A DNA stretch of 64,000 nt from Catellatospora paridis (GTDB lineage: Bacteria > Actinomycetota > Actinomycetes > Mycobacteriales > Micromonosporaceae), in contig NZ_ML769322.1 of the NCBI RefSeq assembly GCF_009720365.1, forward strand, positions 185,629 to 249,628. The letters are read 5' to 3'. A program made the translations under genes and the position numbers. The notes beneath the pieces were generated by a model. It searched no databases. It had not been told where the DNA came from and worked only from the letters and a program-made list of their open reading frames with translations. Below, piece after piece: positions 18,409 to 25,652 of this stretch. Within the stretch, counting starts at the first letter, position 1, and each line of letters opens with the position of its first letter.

Positions 18409-19416
18409 ATGACGTACGTGGCAGACCCGAAGCGATACGACTCCATGATCTACCGGCGCAGCGGCCGCAGCGGGCTGAAACTGCCCGCGATCTCGCTGGG
18501 GCTGTGGCACAACTTCGGCCATGAGCGTCCGTGGGACCGCCAGCGCGACATCGTGCGCCGCGCCTTCGACCTCGGCGTGACCCACTTCGACCTGGCCAAC
18601 AACTACGGCCCGCCGCCGGGCGCGGCCGAGGAGAACTTCGGCCGGATGCTGGCGACCGACCTGAAGCCCTACCGCGACGAGCTGGTCATCGCGACGAAGG
18701 CCGGCTACGACATGTGGCCGGGCCCGTACGGCGAGTGGGGTTCGCGCAAGTACCTGACCGCCTCGCTGGACCAGTCGCTGCAGCGCATGGGCCTGGACTA
18801 CGTCGACGTCTTCTACTCGCACCGCTTCGACCCGGACACCCCGCTGGAAGAGACTATGGGCGCGCTGGACGCGGCCGTGCGCGCGGGCAAGGCGTTGTAC
18901 GTCGGCATCTCGTCGTACACCTCGGCGCAGACGCGTGAGGCCGCGGCGATCCTGAAGTCGCTCGGCACGCCGCTGCTGATCCACCAGCCGTCGTACTCGA
19001 TGATCAACCGCTGGACCGAGCGCGACCAGTTGCTCGACACCCTCGAAGAGGTCGGCGCGGGCTGCATCTCGTTCTCGCCGCTGGCCCAGGGCCTGCTGAC
19101 CGACCGCTACCTGCAGGGCGTGCCCGCGGACTCGCGCATCCGCACCAGCCGCTTCCTCAACGAGGACGCGCTGACCCCGAGCAACCGGGTGAAGGTCGAG
19201 GGCCTCAACGCGATCGCCAAGCGGCGCGGGCAGTCCCTCGCCCAGCTGGCGCTGGCCTGGGCGCTGCGCGACGAGCGGATGACCAGCCTGGTCATCGGCG
19301 CGTCCAGCGTGGCCCAGCTGGAGAACAACATCGCCGCGCTGGGCAACCTCGACTTCGCCGCCGAGGAGCTGACCGAGATCGACCAGTTCGCCACCGAGGC
19401 GGAGATCGTCGTCTAG
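18409..19416 (+). CDS. Aldo/keto reductase, YghZ (glyceraldehyde 3-phosphate reductase) type
   Basis: 335-aa NADPH-dependent reductase. The catalytic tetrad is visible: FDLANNYG (Asp and Tyr), ATKAGYDMW (Lys) and YSHRFDP (His). The GPPPGAAEENFGRML insert, the WGSRKYLTASLDQSL stretch and the C-terminal SLVIGASSVAQLENN are typical of the E. coli YghZ / AKR14 group, which reduces L-glyceraldehyde 3-phosphate and methylglyoxal. Its TAG stop shares one base with the GTG of the next gene, making it the first gene of a four-gene operon. Why a detoxifying reductase should be coupled to nucleotidyltransferases is unclear. Confidence 0.93.
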   Translation: MTYVADPKRYDSMIYRRSGRSGLKLPAISLGLWHNFGHERPWDRQRDIVRRAFDLGVTHFDLANNYGPPPGAAEENFGRMLATDLKPYRDELVIATKAGYDMWPGPYGEWGSRKYLTASLDQSLQRMGLDYVDVFYSHRFDPDTPLEETMGALDAAVRAGKALYVGISSYTSAQTREAAAILKSLGTPLLIHQPSYSMINRWTERDQLLDTLEEVGAGCISFSPLAQGLLTDRYLQGVPADSRIRTSRFLNEDALTPSNRVKVEGLNAIAKRRGQSLAQLALAWALRDERMTSLVIGASSVAQLENNIAALGNLDFAAEELTEIDQFATEAEIVV

Positions 19417-20111
19417 TGCTCGACGATCACCGGCTCGTCACCGAGCACAGCATCCTGTCGGTGGTGGTGGGCTCGCGGGCGTACGGCCTCGCGGGCCCCG
19501 CCTCCGACACCGACCGCCGCGGCGTGTTCGTCGCGCCCACGAGACTGTTCTGGGGCCTGGACAAACCGCCCACGCACGTGGACGGCCCGGCCGAGGAGCA
19601 GTTCTCGTGGGAGGTCGAGCGGCTGTGCACGCTCGCCCTGACGGCGAATCCGACGGTGCTGGAGTGCCTGTGGTCGCCGCTGGTCGAGCTGCGCACGCCG
19701 ACCGGCGAGCGGCTGCTCGCGGTCCGCGGGGCGTTCCTGTCGAGCCGCGCGGCGGAGACCTACGGCCGGTATGCCGCCGACCAGTTCGCCAAGCTGCGCG
19801 CGCATCGCGAGCGCACCGGCGACGTGCGCTGGAAGCAGGCCATGCACATGCTGCGGCTGCTGCGGGCCGGGGCGCATGTGCTGCGGACCGGCGAGGTGCT
19901 GGTCGACGTGTCCGACGAGCGCGACCTGCTGCTGTCGGTCAAGCGCGGCGAGGTGCCGTTCACCGAGGTCTCGGCGCTGGCCGAGGCCCGCTCCGCGGAC
20001 CTGGCCAAGGCGGCGGCCGACACCGTGCTGCCGGCCGGGCCGGACCGGGCCGCGGTGGAGAAGTTCCTGCTGGGGGTACGCGAGGACGGGCTGGACTCGG
20101 CCGTTCGGTGA
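19416..20111 (+). CDS. RlaP-like DNA polymerase beta superfamily nucleotidyltransferase (first of two)
   Basis: 231-aa protein with a polymerase-beta-type nucleotidyltransferase motif GSRAYGLAGPASDTDRRG (19-36): the GS helix start and the two metal-binding aspartates are intact. The following VFVAP, FSWEVERLCTLALTANPTVLE and an all-helical C-terminal half match the family I know as RlaP (RNA repair pathway polymerase-beta-like, PF10127). The third carboxylate appears to be Glu (EVE). Known relatives sit near Rnl1-type RNA ligases; none is seen here. Substrate unknown: it could modify a tRNA/RNA 3' end or a protein. The GTG start overlaps the previous stop by one base. Confidence 0.85.
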   Translation: MLDDHRLVTEHSILSVVVGSRAYGLAGPASDTDRRGVFVAPTRLFWGLDKPPTHVDGPAEEQFSWEVERLCTLALTANPTVLECLWSPLVELRTPTGERLLAVRGAFLSSRAAETYGRYAADQFAKLRAHRERTGDVRWKQAMHMLRLLRAGAHVLRTGEVLVDVSDERDLLLSVKRGEVPFTEVSALAEARSADLAKAAADTVLPAGPDRAAVEKFLLGVREDGLDSAVR

Positions 20112-20134
20112 CGACGGCGGCCGATCGGGTGGCC

Positions 20135-20164
20135 TTACGGCGGCGTATCAGCGTTGTGGATACT
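20135..20164 (+). promoter_or_regulatory. Possible internal promoter before the propeller lipoprotein gene
   Basis: TTACGG (20135-20140), 18 bases, then GATACT (20159-20164), six bases before the GTG at 20171. It would give a leaderless transcript of the last two genes of the operon. Pattern call only. Confidence 0.4.
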
Positions 20165-20170
20165 TGCCCG

Positions 20171-21664
20171 GTGACCAGACCCCTCGGCCGCCGCCTCGCG
20201 CTGCTCTGCGCCGCGCTCATCGCCACGACCGCCGCCGCCTGCGACTCCGCGCCCGACGACCCGGCGTTCGTGCCGCCGAGTGCCGCCGCGTCGGCCTCGA
20301 CGGCGCCCGAACCGGCCCCGGCCGCGTTCGCCGGCTGGCACGACCCCGCGCAGACCGGCAAGCCGTGGGGTGACAAGGTCAAGGGCCTGCTGACGTTCCG
20401 GGGCAACCCGACGCGCACGTTCCACGGCTCCGGGCCGCTCCCGAAGACCAAGCCCGAGGAGCTGTGGCGCTTCCCGAAGACGGGCAACATGTGCCGGCCG
20501 TCGGTCGACGAGCACGGCGAGCGGATCTGGTGCGGCATGGGCTGGACCGGCCAGCCCGCGGTGTTCGAGCGCGACGGCAAGACCTGGATCGTGTTCGGGG
20601 CGTACGACGGCAAGGTGCACTTCCTCGACGCCACCAACGGCGAGCGGATCCTGCCCGACTTCACCACCAACGACATCATCAAGGGCTCGGTGACCATCGA
20701 CCCGGACGGCTTCCCGCTGGTCTACACCGGTTCGCGCGACGACTACTTCCGCATCATCGCGATCGACGGCGACAAGCCCAAGGAGCTGTGGAAGCTCTCG
20801 GCGTACGCGGTGAAGCCGACGCTGTGGAACAACGACTGGGACAGCTCGGCGATCATCATCGACGACTACCTGTTCGAGGGCGGCGAGAACAGCCAGTTCC
20901 ACATCGTGAAGCTCAACCGGGGCTACGACGCCAACGGCAAGGTCACCGTCAACCCGAAGCTGATCTGGAACACCCCGAGCTGGGACGAGAAGCTGATCAA
21001 GGAGGCCGGGCACAAGACGTTCTCGGTGGAGAACTCGGTCAACGTCTCCGGCAACACCATCTACTTCGCGAACTCGGCGGGCCTCGTGCAGGGCTGGGAC
21101 ATCAGCGGGCTCAAGAGCGGCCAGAAGCCCAAGCGGGTGCTGCGCTTCTGGACCGGCGACGACACCGACGGCTCGATCGTCTCCGACGAGCAGGGCATGC
21201 TGTACGTCGGCTCGGAGTACGAGAAGAAGAACGCCCGGTCCAAGACGGTCGGGCAGCTGATGAAGCTCGACCCGAGCAAGCCCGACGACCCGCTGGTCTG
21301 GAAGATCGACGAGCGCAACGGCGGCACGTACAGCACCGCGGCGCTGCACAAGGACGTCGTCATCTTCGGCACGCACGCGATGGACCTGGTCGGCGTGGAC
21401 CGCGAGACGGGCAAGGAGCGCTGGCGGCAGCACGTGCCGGGGATGGGCCACGGCTCGCCGGTCATCGTCGACGACGTGCTGGTCATCGGCGACTGCAACG
21501 CCGGTTGGCTGTACGCCTACGACGTCGCCGACACCTCGGTCGCGCCGAAGCTGCTGTGGAAGGTCAAGCCGGGCGCCTGCATCGAGTCGACGCCCGCGGT
21601 CTGGAACGGCGTGATCTACGTCGGCACCCGGGCCGGGCAGCTGCACGCCCTCGCGCTGCGATGA
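20171..21664 (+). CDS. Secreted lipoprotein with PQQ-like beta-propeller
   Basis: 497-aa exported lipoprotein. The first 23 residues are a signal peptide ending in a lipobox (TAAAC, lipidated C24), then a Pro/Ala/Ser-rich linker to about residue 65. The rest is a series of PQQ/WD-like propeller blades: repeated W/F-aromatic strands such as TWIVFGAYDGKVHFLDATNGE, PLVYTGSRDDYFRIIAIDG, TIYFANSAGLVQGWD and a closing VIYVGTRAGQLHALAL. No quinone-binding active site is evident, so it is more likely a binding scaffold like BamB than a dehydrogenase. The GTG at 20171 gives the signal peptide its correct length. Its stop overlaps the next ATG by four bases. Confidence 0.88.
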   Translation: MTRPLGRRLALLCAALIATTAAACDSAPDDPAFVPPSAAASASTAPEPAPAAFAGWHDPAQTGKPWGDKVKGLLTFRGNPTRTFHGSGPLPKTKPEELWRFPKTGNMCRPSVDEHGERIWCGMGWTGQPAVFERDGKTWIVFGAYDGKVHFLDATNGERILPDFTTNDIIKGSVTIDPDGFPLVYTGSRDDYFRIIAIDGDKPKELWKLSAYAVKPTLWNNDWDSSAIIIDDYLFEGGENSQFHIVKLNRGYDANGKVTVNPKLIWNTPSWDEKLIKEAGHKTFSVENSVNVSGNTIYFANSAGLVQGWDISGLKSGQKPKRVLRFWTGDDTDGSIVSDEQGMLYVGSEYEKKNARSKTVGQLMKLDPSKPDDPLVWKIDERNGGTYSTAALHKDVVIFGTHAMDLVGVDRETGKERWRQHVPGMGHGSPVIVDDVLVIGDCNAGWLYAYDVADTSVAPKLLWKVKPGACIESTPAVWNGVIYVGTRAGQLHALALR

Positions 21665-22422
21665 CGGTCACCATCCCGGACTGGACCGGCCAGGTCGCCG
21701 ACGAGCAGCCGTACCCGCTGGTCTTCGCGACCGTCAGCGGCGCGCACCTGTACGGCTTCGCCTCGGTCGACTCCGACGTGGACCTGCGCGGGGCGCACCT
21801 GCTGCCCGCCGCGGAGCTGGTCGGGCTGCGGCACGGCCCGGCGACGATCAACCACATCGGCGACCGGCACGGCGTGGAGCTCGACCTGGTCACCCACGAC
21901 CTGGCCAAGTGCGCCAAGCTGCTGCTCGGCCGCAGCGGCGACGTGCTGGAGCAGGTCACCTCGCCGCTGGTGGTGCGCAGCACGCCGCTGCACGCCGAGC
22001 TGCTGTCGCTGGTGCCGGGCTGCCTCAACGCCGGGTACGCCGATCACTACCTGGGCTTCTCGATCTCGTCGGAGAAGCTGTTCGCGAGCACCGGCAAGCT
22101 CAAGCCCGCGCTGTACCTGCTGCGGGTGCTGGCGACCGGCCTGCACCTGATGCGCACCGGCGAGGTCGTGGCCGACCTGACCCTGCTGCACGAGGACGCG
22201 AAGCTGCCGTACGTGCCCGAGCTGATCGCGGCCAAGCGGCAGGGTGAGCACCGGCGGCTCGGCGTCGACCCCGGCCTGCCCGGCCCGGAGCACATCCTCG
22301 CTGACACGTACCGGCTGCGCGAGCAGCTCCGTGAGGCGAAGGCGGCGACCGGGCTGCCCGCGTCGCCGACCGCCCAGGACGCGCTGCACGACCTGATCGT
22401 GCGCGCCCGTCTCGGCCGCTGA
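21661..22422 (+). CDS. RlaP-like nucleotidyltransferase (second of two)
   Basis: 253-aa paralogue of the gene at 19416. VSGAHLYGFASVDSDVDLRG (26-45) holds the two metal-binding aspartates, with Ala in place of Ser after the first glycine (GA rather than GS), and GVELDLVTHD supplies a good third carboxylate. The C-terminal half shares the helical LLRVLATGLHLMRTGEVVADL segment with the first protein (LLRLLRAGAHVLRTGEVLVDV), so the two arose by duplication and then diverged. The ATG shares ATGA with the stop of the lipoprotein gene. Having two members in one operon suggests two substrates or a heterodimer. Confidence 0.85.
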   Translation: MTVTIPDWTGQVADEQPYPLVFATVSGAHLYGFASVDSDVDLRGAHLLPAAELVGLRHGPATINHIGDRHGVELDLVTHDLAKCAKLLLGRSGDVLEQVTSPLVVRSTPLHAELLSLVPGCLNAGYADHYLGFSISSEKLFASTGKLKPALYLLRVLATGLHLMRTGEVVADLTLLHEDAKLPYVPELIAAKRQGEHRRLGVDPGLPGPEHILADTYRLREQLREAKAATGLPASPTAQDALHDLIVRARLGR

Positions 22423-22439
22423 CCGAAGGCAGAAAAGGG

Positions 22440-22470
22440 CCCGCCTGCGCCCCTGACCGGCGCAGGCGGG
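22440..22470. terminator. 12-bp GC hairpin terminator
   Basis: CCCGCCTGCGCC pairs perfectly with GGCGCAGGCGGG around CCTGACC. On the minus strand it is followed by CCCTTTTCTG, so it best terminates the small membrane protein gene at 22503, and it probably also ends the nucleotidyltransferase operon from the other side. Confidence 0.85.
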
Positions 22471-22502
22471 CGTTCATGGGCCCGCATGAGGCGGGCCGGG
22501 TG

Positions 22503-22682
22503 TTACCGGCGGCGCCAGTTGCGGCCGCGCACGGCGGCGGCGAAGCCGGCCAGGTGCAGCGCGACGAACAGGAAGCCCAGCAGGGTCAGCGTGCCGACGG
22601 TGAACAGCGGCTCGACGCCCTCGCCGAGCAGGTCGAGCAGCAGGGCGAGCCCGAAGCAGATCGCGGCGATGATGGCGAACAT
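22503..22682 (-). CDS. Small two-helix membrane protein
   Basis: 59 aa with two hydrophobic helices (about residues 2-20 and 28-51) joined by a short acidic loop (GEGVEPLF) and a basic tail (RGRNWRRR), predicting both ends in the cytoplasm. No known family. The ATG at 22682 is preceded by GGAG. A small TGTCAG/CTGACA dyad (22697-22717) lies just upstream. Confidence 0.7.
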   Translation of the reverse strand: MFAIIAAICFGLALLLDLLGEGVEPLFTVGTLTLLGFLFVALHLAGFAAAVRGRNWRRR

Positions 22683-22749
22683 CGAAACTCCAGTTATGTC
22701 AGAGGGGTTGCCTGACACTGGGATGTCCACATGCGCATGAGCGCAAACC

Positions 22750-23718
22750 TCAGCGCAGCGCCACCAGCAGTCGGCCCTGGTCGGTGACGGTCACCTGGGT
22801 GCCCAGCTCCGCGCAGGCCTTGCCGAACCGCCACCCGATCCACTCCGCCTCGTGCGGCGCGGCGGGCCGGGTGCGGGTGAAGTCCAGCGCCAGCGGCACC
22901 GCCTCGACCGACACCGGCCCCTGCTCGTCGATGGTGACCTCGAACAGCAGCCCGAGGTCGTTGCGCAGGCCGGGATCGACGGCGTAGTCGTCGACGAAGT
23001 CGCCGAGGTCGTACAGCACCGGCCCGTGCACGCCGTGGAACACGTGCGCCGAGTGCCCGGCCACCAGCGTCGCCCCGGCCGCCAGCAACTGCGTCGCGGC
23101 CTCGCGTACGTGCCCGACCGGGCCGCTGGTCATGTTCGGCCCCCAGTGCGGGGTCACCAGCGCCACGTCGACCTGCGCCGCCATCTCGCCGACCAGCGCG
23201 GTCAGCCAGTCCGGCACGCCGTGCCGCAGGTCGGCGAAGGCCACCCCGGGGCAGTCCTCGGTCGCCGCGTAGTCCTGCGGGTGGTCGGTGACCCCGAGCA
23301 CGCCGACGCGTACGCCGTCCGCCTCCAGCAGCCGCCACGCCCGCGCCCGAGCCTGGTCGGGACCCGCGCCCACCACGGCGACCCCGACCCGCTCCAGGTG
23401 GTCCAGGGTGTCGGCGAGCGCGACCGGTCCGAAGTCCAGGGCGTGGTTGTTGGCCAGGGTCACGCAGTCCACGCCCAGCCACGCCAGCAGGCCCGCGGCG
23501 CGGGGCGGGGCGCGGAAGAAGAACGGCTTGCCGGGCGCGGGCCACGGCTCGCCGCGCTCGGAGATGCAGCACTCCAGGTTGACCACGCACAGGTCCGCGG
23601 CGGCGGTGAGCTGCTGCACCTGTTCGGCGAAGATCTCCTCGTACGCCGCGTGGCCGAGGGTGAGCCGGTCCCCTACGGACCGGCCGAGCATCGTGTCCCC
23701 CGCCAGCACGAGCTTCAC
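22750..23718 (-). CDS. CapA family (poly-gamma-glutamate biosynthesis-like) metallophosphoesterase-fold protein
   Basis: 322-aa CapA/YwtB family protein. Near the N-terminus VLAGDTMLGR is the family motif, followed by VNLECC, LANNHALDFG (the NNH motif), GVLGVTDH, a VALVTPHWG histidine and GHSAHVFHGV. These residues correspond to the metal site of calcineurin-like phosphoesterases. CapA itself is needed for poly-gamma-glutamate capsule, but most actinobacterial members stand alone, as here, and have no proven role. No export signal is visible. The GTG at 23718 is the natural start; the frame upstream is antisense to the protease gene. Confidence 0.9.
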   Translation of the reverse strand: MKLVLAGDTMLGRSVGDRLTLGHAAYEEIFAEQVQQLTAAADLCVVNLECCISERGEPWPAPGKPFFFRAPPRAAGLLAWLGVDCVTLANNHALDFGPVALADTLDHLERVGVAVVGAGPDQARARAWRLLEADGVRVGVLGVTDHPQDYAATEDCPGVAFADLRHGVPDWLTALVGEMAAQVDVALVTPHWGPNMTSGPVGHVREAATQLLAAGATLVAGHSAHVFHGVHGPVLYDLGDFVDDYAVDPGLRNDLGLLFEVTIDEQGPVSVEAVPLALDFTRTRPAAPHEAEWIGWRFGKACAELGTQVTVTDQGRLLVALR

Positions 23719-23838
23719 GCCCTCATTGTGCTCCTCTCGCGATCTTGTGGGCTCGCATACTCCTCGAAATCCGGCTGTTCGGACAAGATTCCTGACAGTG
23801 GGCGCGGCGAGGGATGATGGGGGCACAGGAGGACGGCC

Positions 23839-24975
23839 ATGCGACCCACTCTGCGGTTGGGCACCATCGCCGGCATCCCGGTCGGCGTGCACTGGTCGGT
23901 GCTTCTGATCATGCTGCTGCTGGGCCAGGGGCTGGCGACCGCCGTGCTGCCCGCAGGCGCGCCGGGCGGCTCCGCCGGGGCGTACTGGATCGTCGCCCTC
24001 GCGGTCACCGTGCTGTTCCTCGGCTCGCTGCTGGCGCACGAGCTGAGCCACGCGATCGTGGCCCGCCACTACGGCGTGAGCGTCCGCCGGATCACCCTGT
24101 GGCTGCTCGGCGGCATGGCCGAGCTGGAGTCCGAGCCGCCGCACGCCCGCGCCGACCTGTTCGTCGCGCTCGCCGGGCCGCTGGCCAGTCTCGCCGCGGC
24201 CGCCCTGTTCGGCGCGGCCGCCGGCGGCCTCTACCTGACCGGGATCGCCCCGCTGGCCTGGGTCGCGCTGGCCTGGCTCGCCCTGGTCAACGCGGTGCTC
24301 GCGGTGTTCAACCTGCTGCCCGGCGCGCCCCTGGACGGCGGACGGGTGCTGCGCGCGGCCCTGTGGTGGTGGCGCGGCGACCGGGCCTTCGCCGCCCGCA
24401 CGGCGGCACGGGCCGGGATGGTGGTCAGCATCCTGATGATCACGGGCGGCACGCTGCAGGTCCTGTTGCTGGCCGACATCGGCGGCCTGTGGCTGGTGCT
24501 GCTCGGCTGGTTCCTGCTGTTCGCCGGCCAGGCCGAGCAGGCCGACGCCCGGCTGCGCACCGCCCTGTCCGGCGTCCTGGTCCGCGACGCGATGGTCCCG
24601 CCATCCGTGGCCGGCTACGTCACCCAGCGCCTCGACGACTTCATCGCCGTCGCCGCCGCGCACCGCCCCGCCGACGCCTACCCCGTGCTCGACCCCGACG
24701 GCCGCCCCGCCGGCCTGGTCACCCTCTTCTCCCTGGCCCGCCTCAGCCCCGCCCAGCGCACCGACAAGACCCTCCGCGACGTCCGCTTCCCCCTGGACCG
24801 CCTGACCGTCCTGTCCCCTGACGAACCCCTCGAGGAAGCCGCCCGCCGCATCCTCTCCAGCCGACTCCCTTCCCTCGTCATCGACCAAGGCACCCTCATC
24901 GGCCTCCTCTCCCCCGCCGACCTGAACCGCACCATCGACCTCCACACCCTGTACGAAGGAAGGGCACCTTCTTAA
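23839..24975 (+). CDS. Site-2 protease family zinc metalloprotease with CBS domains
   Basis: 378-aa intramembrane protease. HELSH (67-71) supplies two zinc ligands and [11 protein letters not shown] (158-168) the third, both inside membrane helices; about six membrane segments fall between residues 15 and 230. A pair of CBS domains occupies about 245-370, giving the SpoIVFB/MJ0392-type layout in which nucleotide binding to CBS may gate proteolysis. Likely substrates are membrane-bound regulators. AGGAGG precedes the ATG. Unusually, the TAA stop is supplied by the first copy of a GGAAGGGCACCTTCTTAAC repeat, so the last four residues (GRAP) are encoded by the repeat boundary and the natural end may have been replaced. 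Confidence 0.93.
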   Translation: MRPTLRLGTIAGIPVGVHWSVLLIMLLLGQGLATAVLPAGAPGGSAGAYWIVALAVTVLFLGSLLAHELSHAIVARHYGVSVRRITLWLLGGMAELESEPPHARADLFVALAGPLASLAAAALFGAAAGGLYLTGIAPLAWVALAWLALVNAVLAVFNLLPGAPLDGGRVLRAALWWWRGDRAFAARTAARAGMVVSILMITGGTLQVLLLADIGGLWLVLLGWFLLFAGQAEQADARLRTALSGVLVRDAMVPPSVAGYVTQRLDDFIAVAAAHRPADAYPVLDPDGRPAGLVTLFSLARLSPAQRTDKTLRDVRFPLDRLTVLSPDEPLEEAARRILSSRLPSLVIDQGTLIGLLSPADLNRTIDLHTLYEGRAPS

Positions 24976-25007
24976 CGGTTTTCGTGGAGGAAGGGCACCT
25001 TCTTGAC
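24951..25007 (+). repeat. Two tandem copies of the GGAAGGGCACCTTCTT repeat at the protease gene 3' end
   Basis: GGAAGGGCACCTTCTTAAC at 24958-24976 and GGAAGGGCACCTTCTTGAC at 24989-25007 are 31 bases apart. Each is a hairpin (GAAGG...CCTTC). The same family, in opposite orientation, occurs at 28117-28208. The first copy contains the stop codon of the preceding gene. Confidence 0.85.
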
Positions 25008-25099
25008 AGCTCACCCGATCTGACCTGGGACTACGCCTCGCCTGCGGGTCGGGTACGCGGCAGCGGCCGGATCTCGCAGGTCGGCACCGGAGCGGCTTG

Positions 25100-25129
25100 T
25101 TGCACATTCATGGCAACAGCGGATACCTT
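25100..25129 (+). promoter_or_regulatory. Promoter for a leaderless hypothetical gene
   Basis: TTGCAC (25100-25105), an 18-base spacer and TACCTT (25124-25129), ending 7 bases before the GTG at 25137. No ribosome binding site is present, consistent with a leaderless mRNA. Confidence 0.6.
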
Positions 25130-25136
25130 GCGAAAC

Positions 25137-25607
25137 GTGTCGTCACCGGGTGTCGTCGTCGAGGCCATCCTGCTCTCCGCGCGGGACGGCGGCCTGTGCT
25201 TCCGCCAGCGTCGCGCAGCGGTCACCGGCGGCGCGCACCCCGACGACGTCGCCCGGCAGCTCGCGGGCCTGTCCCCGTGCACCGAAGGCGGGCTGCTGCA
25301 CTCGACCTCTTGGCGGGTCGAGGACGGGGCCGTCGTGCTGACCTACGCCGCCCTGCCCGACCTGGACCCGCGGCACACCCGGCCGGTGCGCGTCGACGCG
25401 ACGACCTCCGGCCCGCATCCGCTGGCGCCCAGCCCCGCGACCGTGGACCTCGACGCCGTCGCCGCGCACGCCTGCCGCCACCTCGCGATGCTCGCCGACA
25501 CCGACGCCACCGTGGCGGCCACCACCCGGCTGCTGCCGCAGCTGTGGGAACCACTGCGCAAGCTCGTCCCGGTGCCCGCCGGCGCGCTGGCCGCGGTCCC
25601 GGTCTGA
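25137..25607 (+). CDS. Conserved-looking hypothetical protein
   Basis: 156 aa, no recognised family. An N-terminal strand-rich part (VVVEAILLSARDGGLCFRQRR, LHSTSWRVEDGAVVLTYAAL) with alternating hydrophobic residues is followed by a helical C-terminal third (DLDAVAAHACRHLAMLADTDATVAATTRLLPQLW). One cysteine sits in GGLCF and one in AHACRH. No signal peptide or membrane segment. The GTG at 25137 is chosen from the promoter position; an ATG at 25110 lies within the promoter spacer. Its stop is 45 bases from that of the convergent GH13 gene. Confidence 0.75.
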   Translation: MSSPGVVVEAILLSARDGGLCFRQRRAAVTGGAHPDDVARQLAGLSPCTEGGLLHSTSWRVEDGAVVLTYAALPDLDPRHTRPVRVDATTSGPHPLAPSPATVDLDAVAAHACRHLAMLADTDATVAATTRLLPQLWEPLRKLVPVPAGALAAVPV

Positions 25608-25652
25608 CCGCCACCCGACCAGGCGTCGGCTCCGGTGACAGCTCCCGGCGGT

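Noticed and set aside
17464-18984. Long upstream extension (to 643 codons) of the small membrane protein gene at 17053
   Set aside because: It is antisense to the DHFR-like and aldo/keto reductase genes and has no protein-like features; the ATG at 17463 starts a proper membrane segment.
23719-25107. N-terminal extension of the CapA protein to 785 codons
   Set aside because: The extension is antisense to the site-2 protease gene and reads as Gln/Gly/Val-rich nonsense; the CapA motif starts right after the GTG at 23718.
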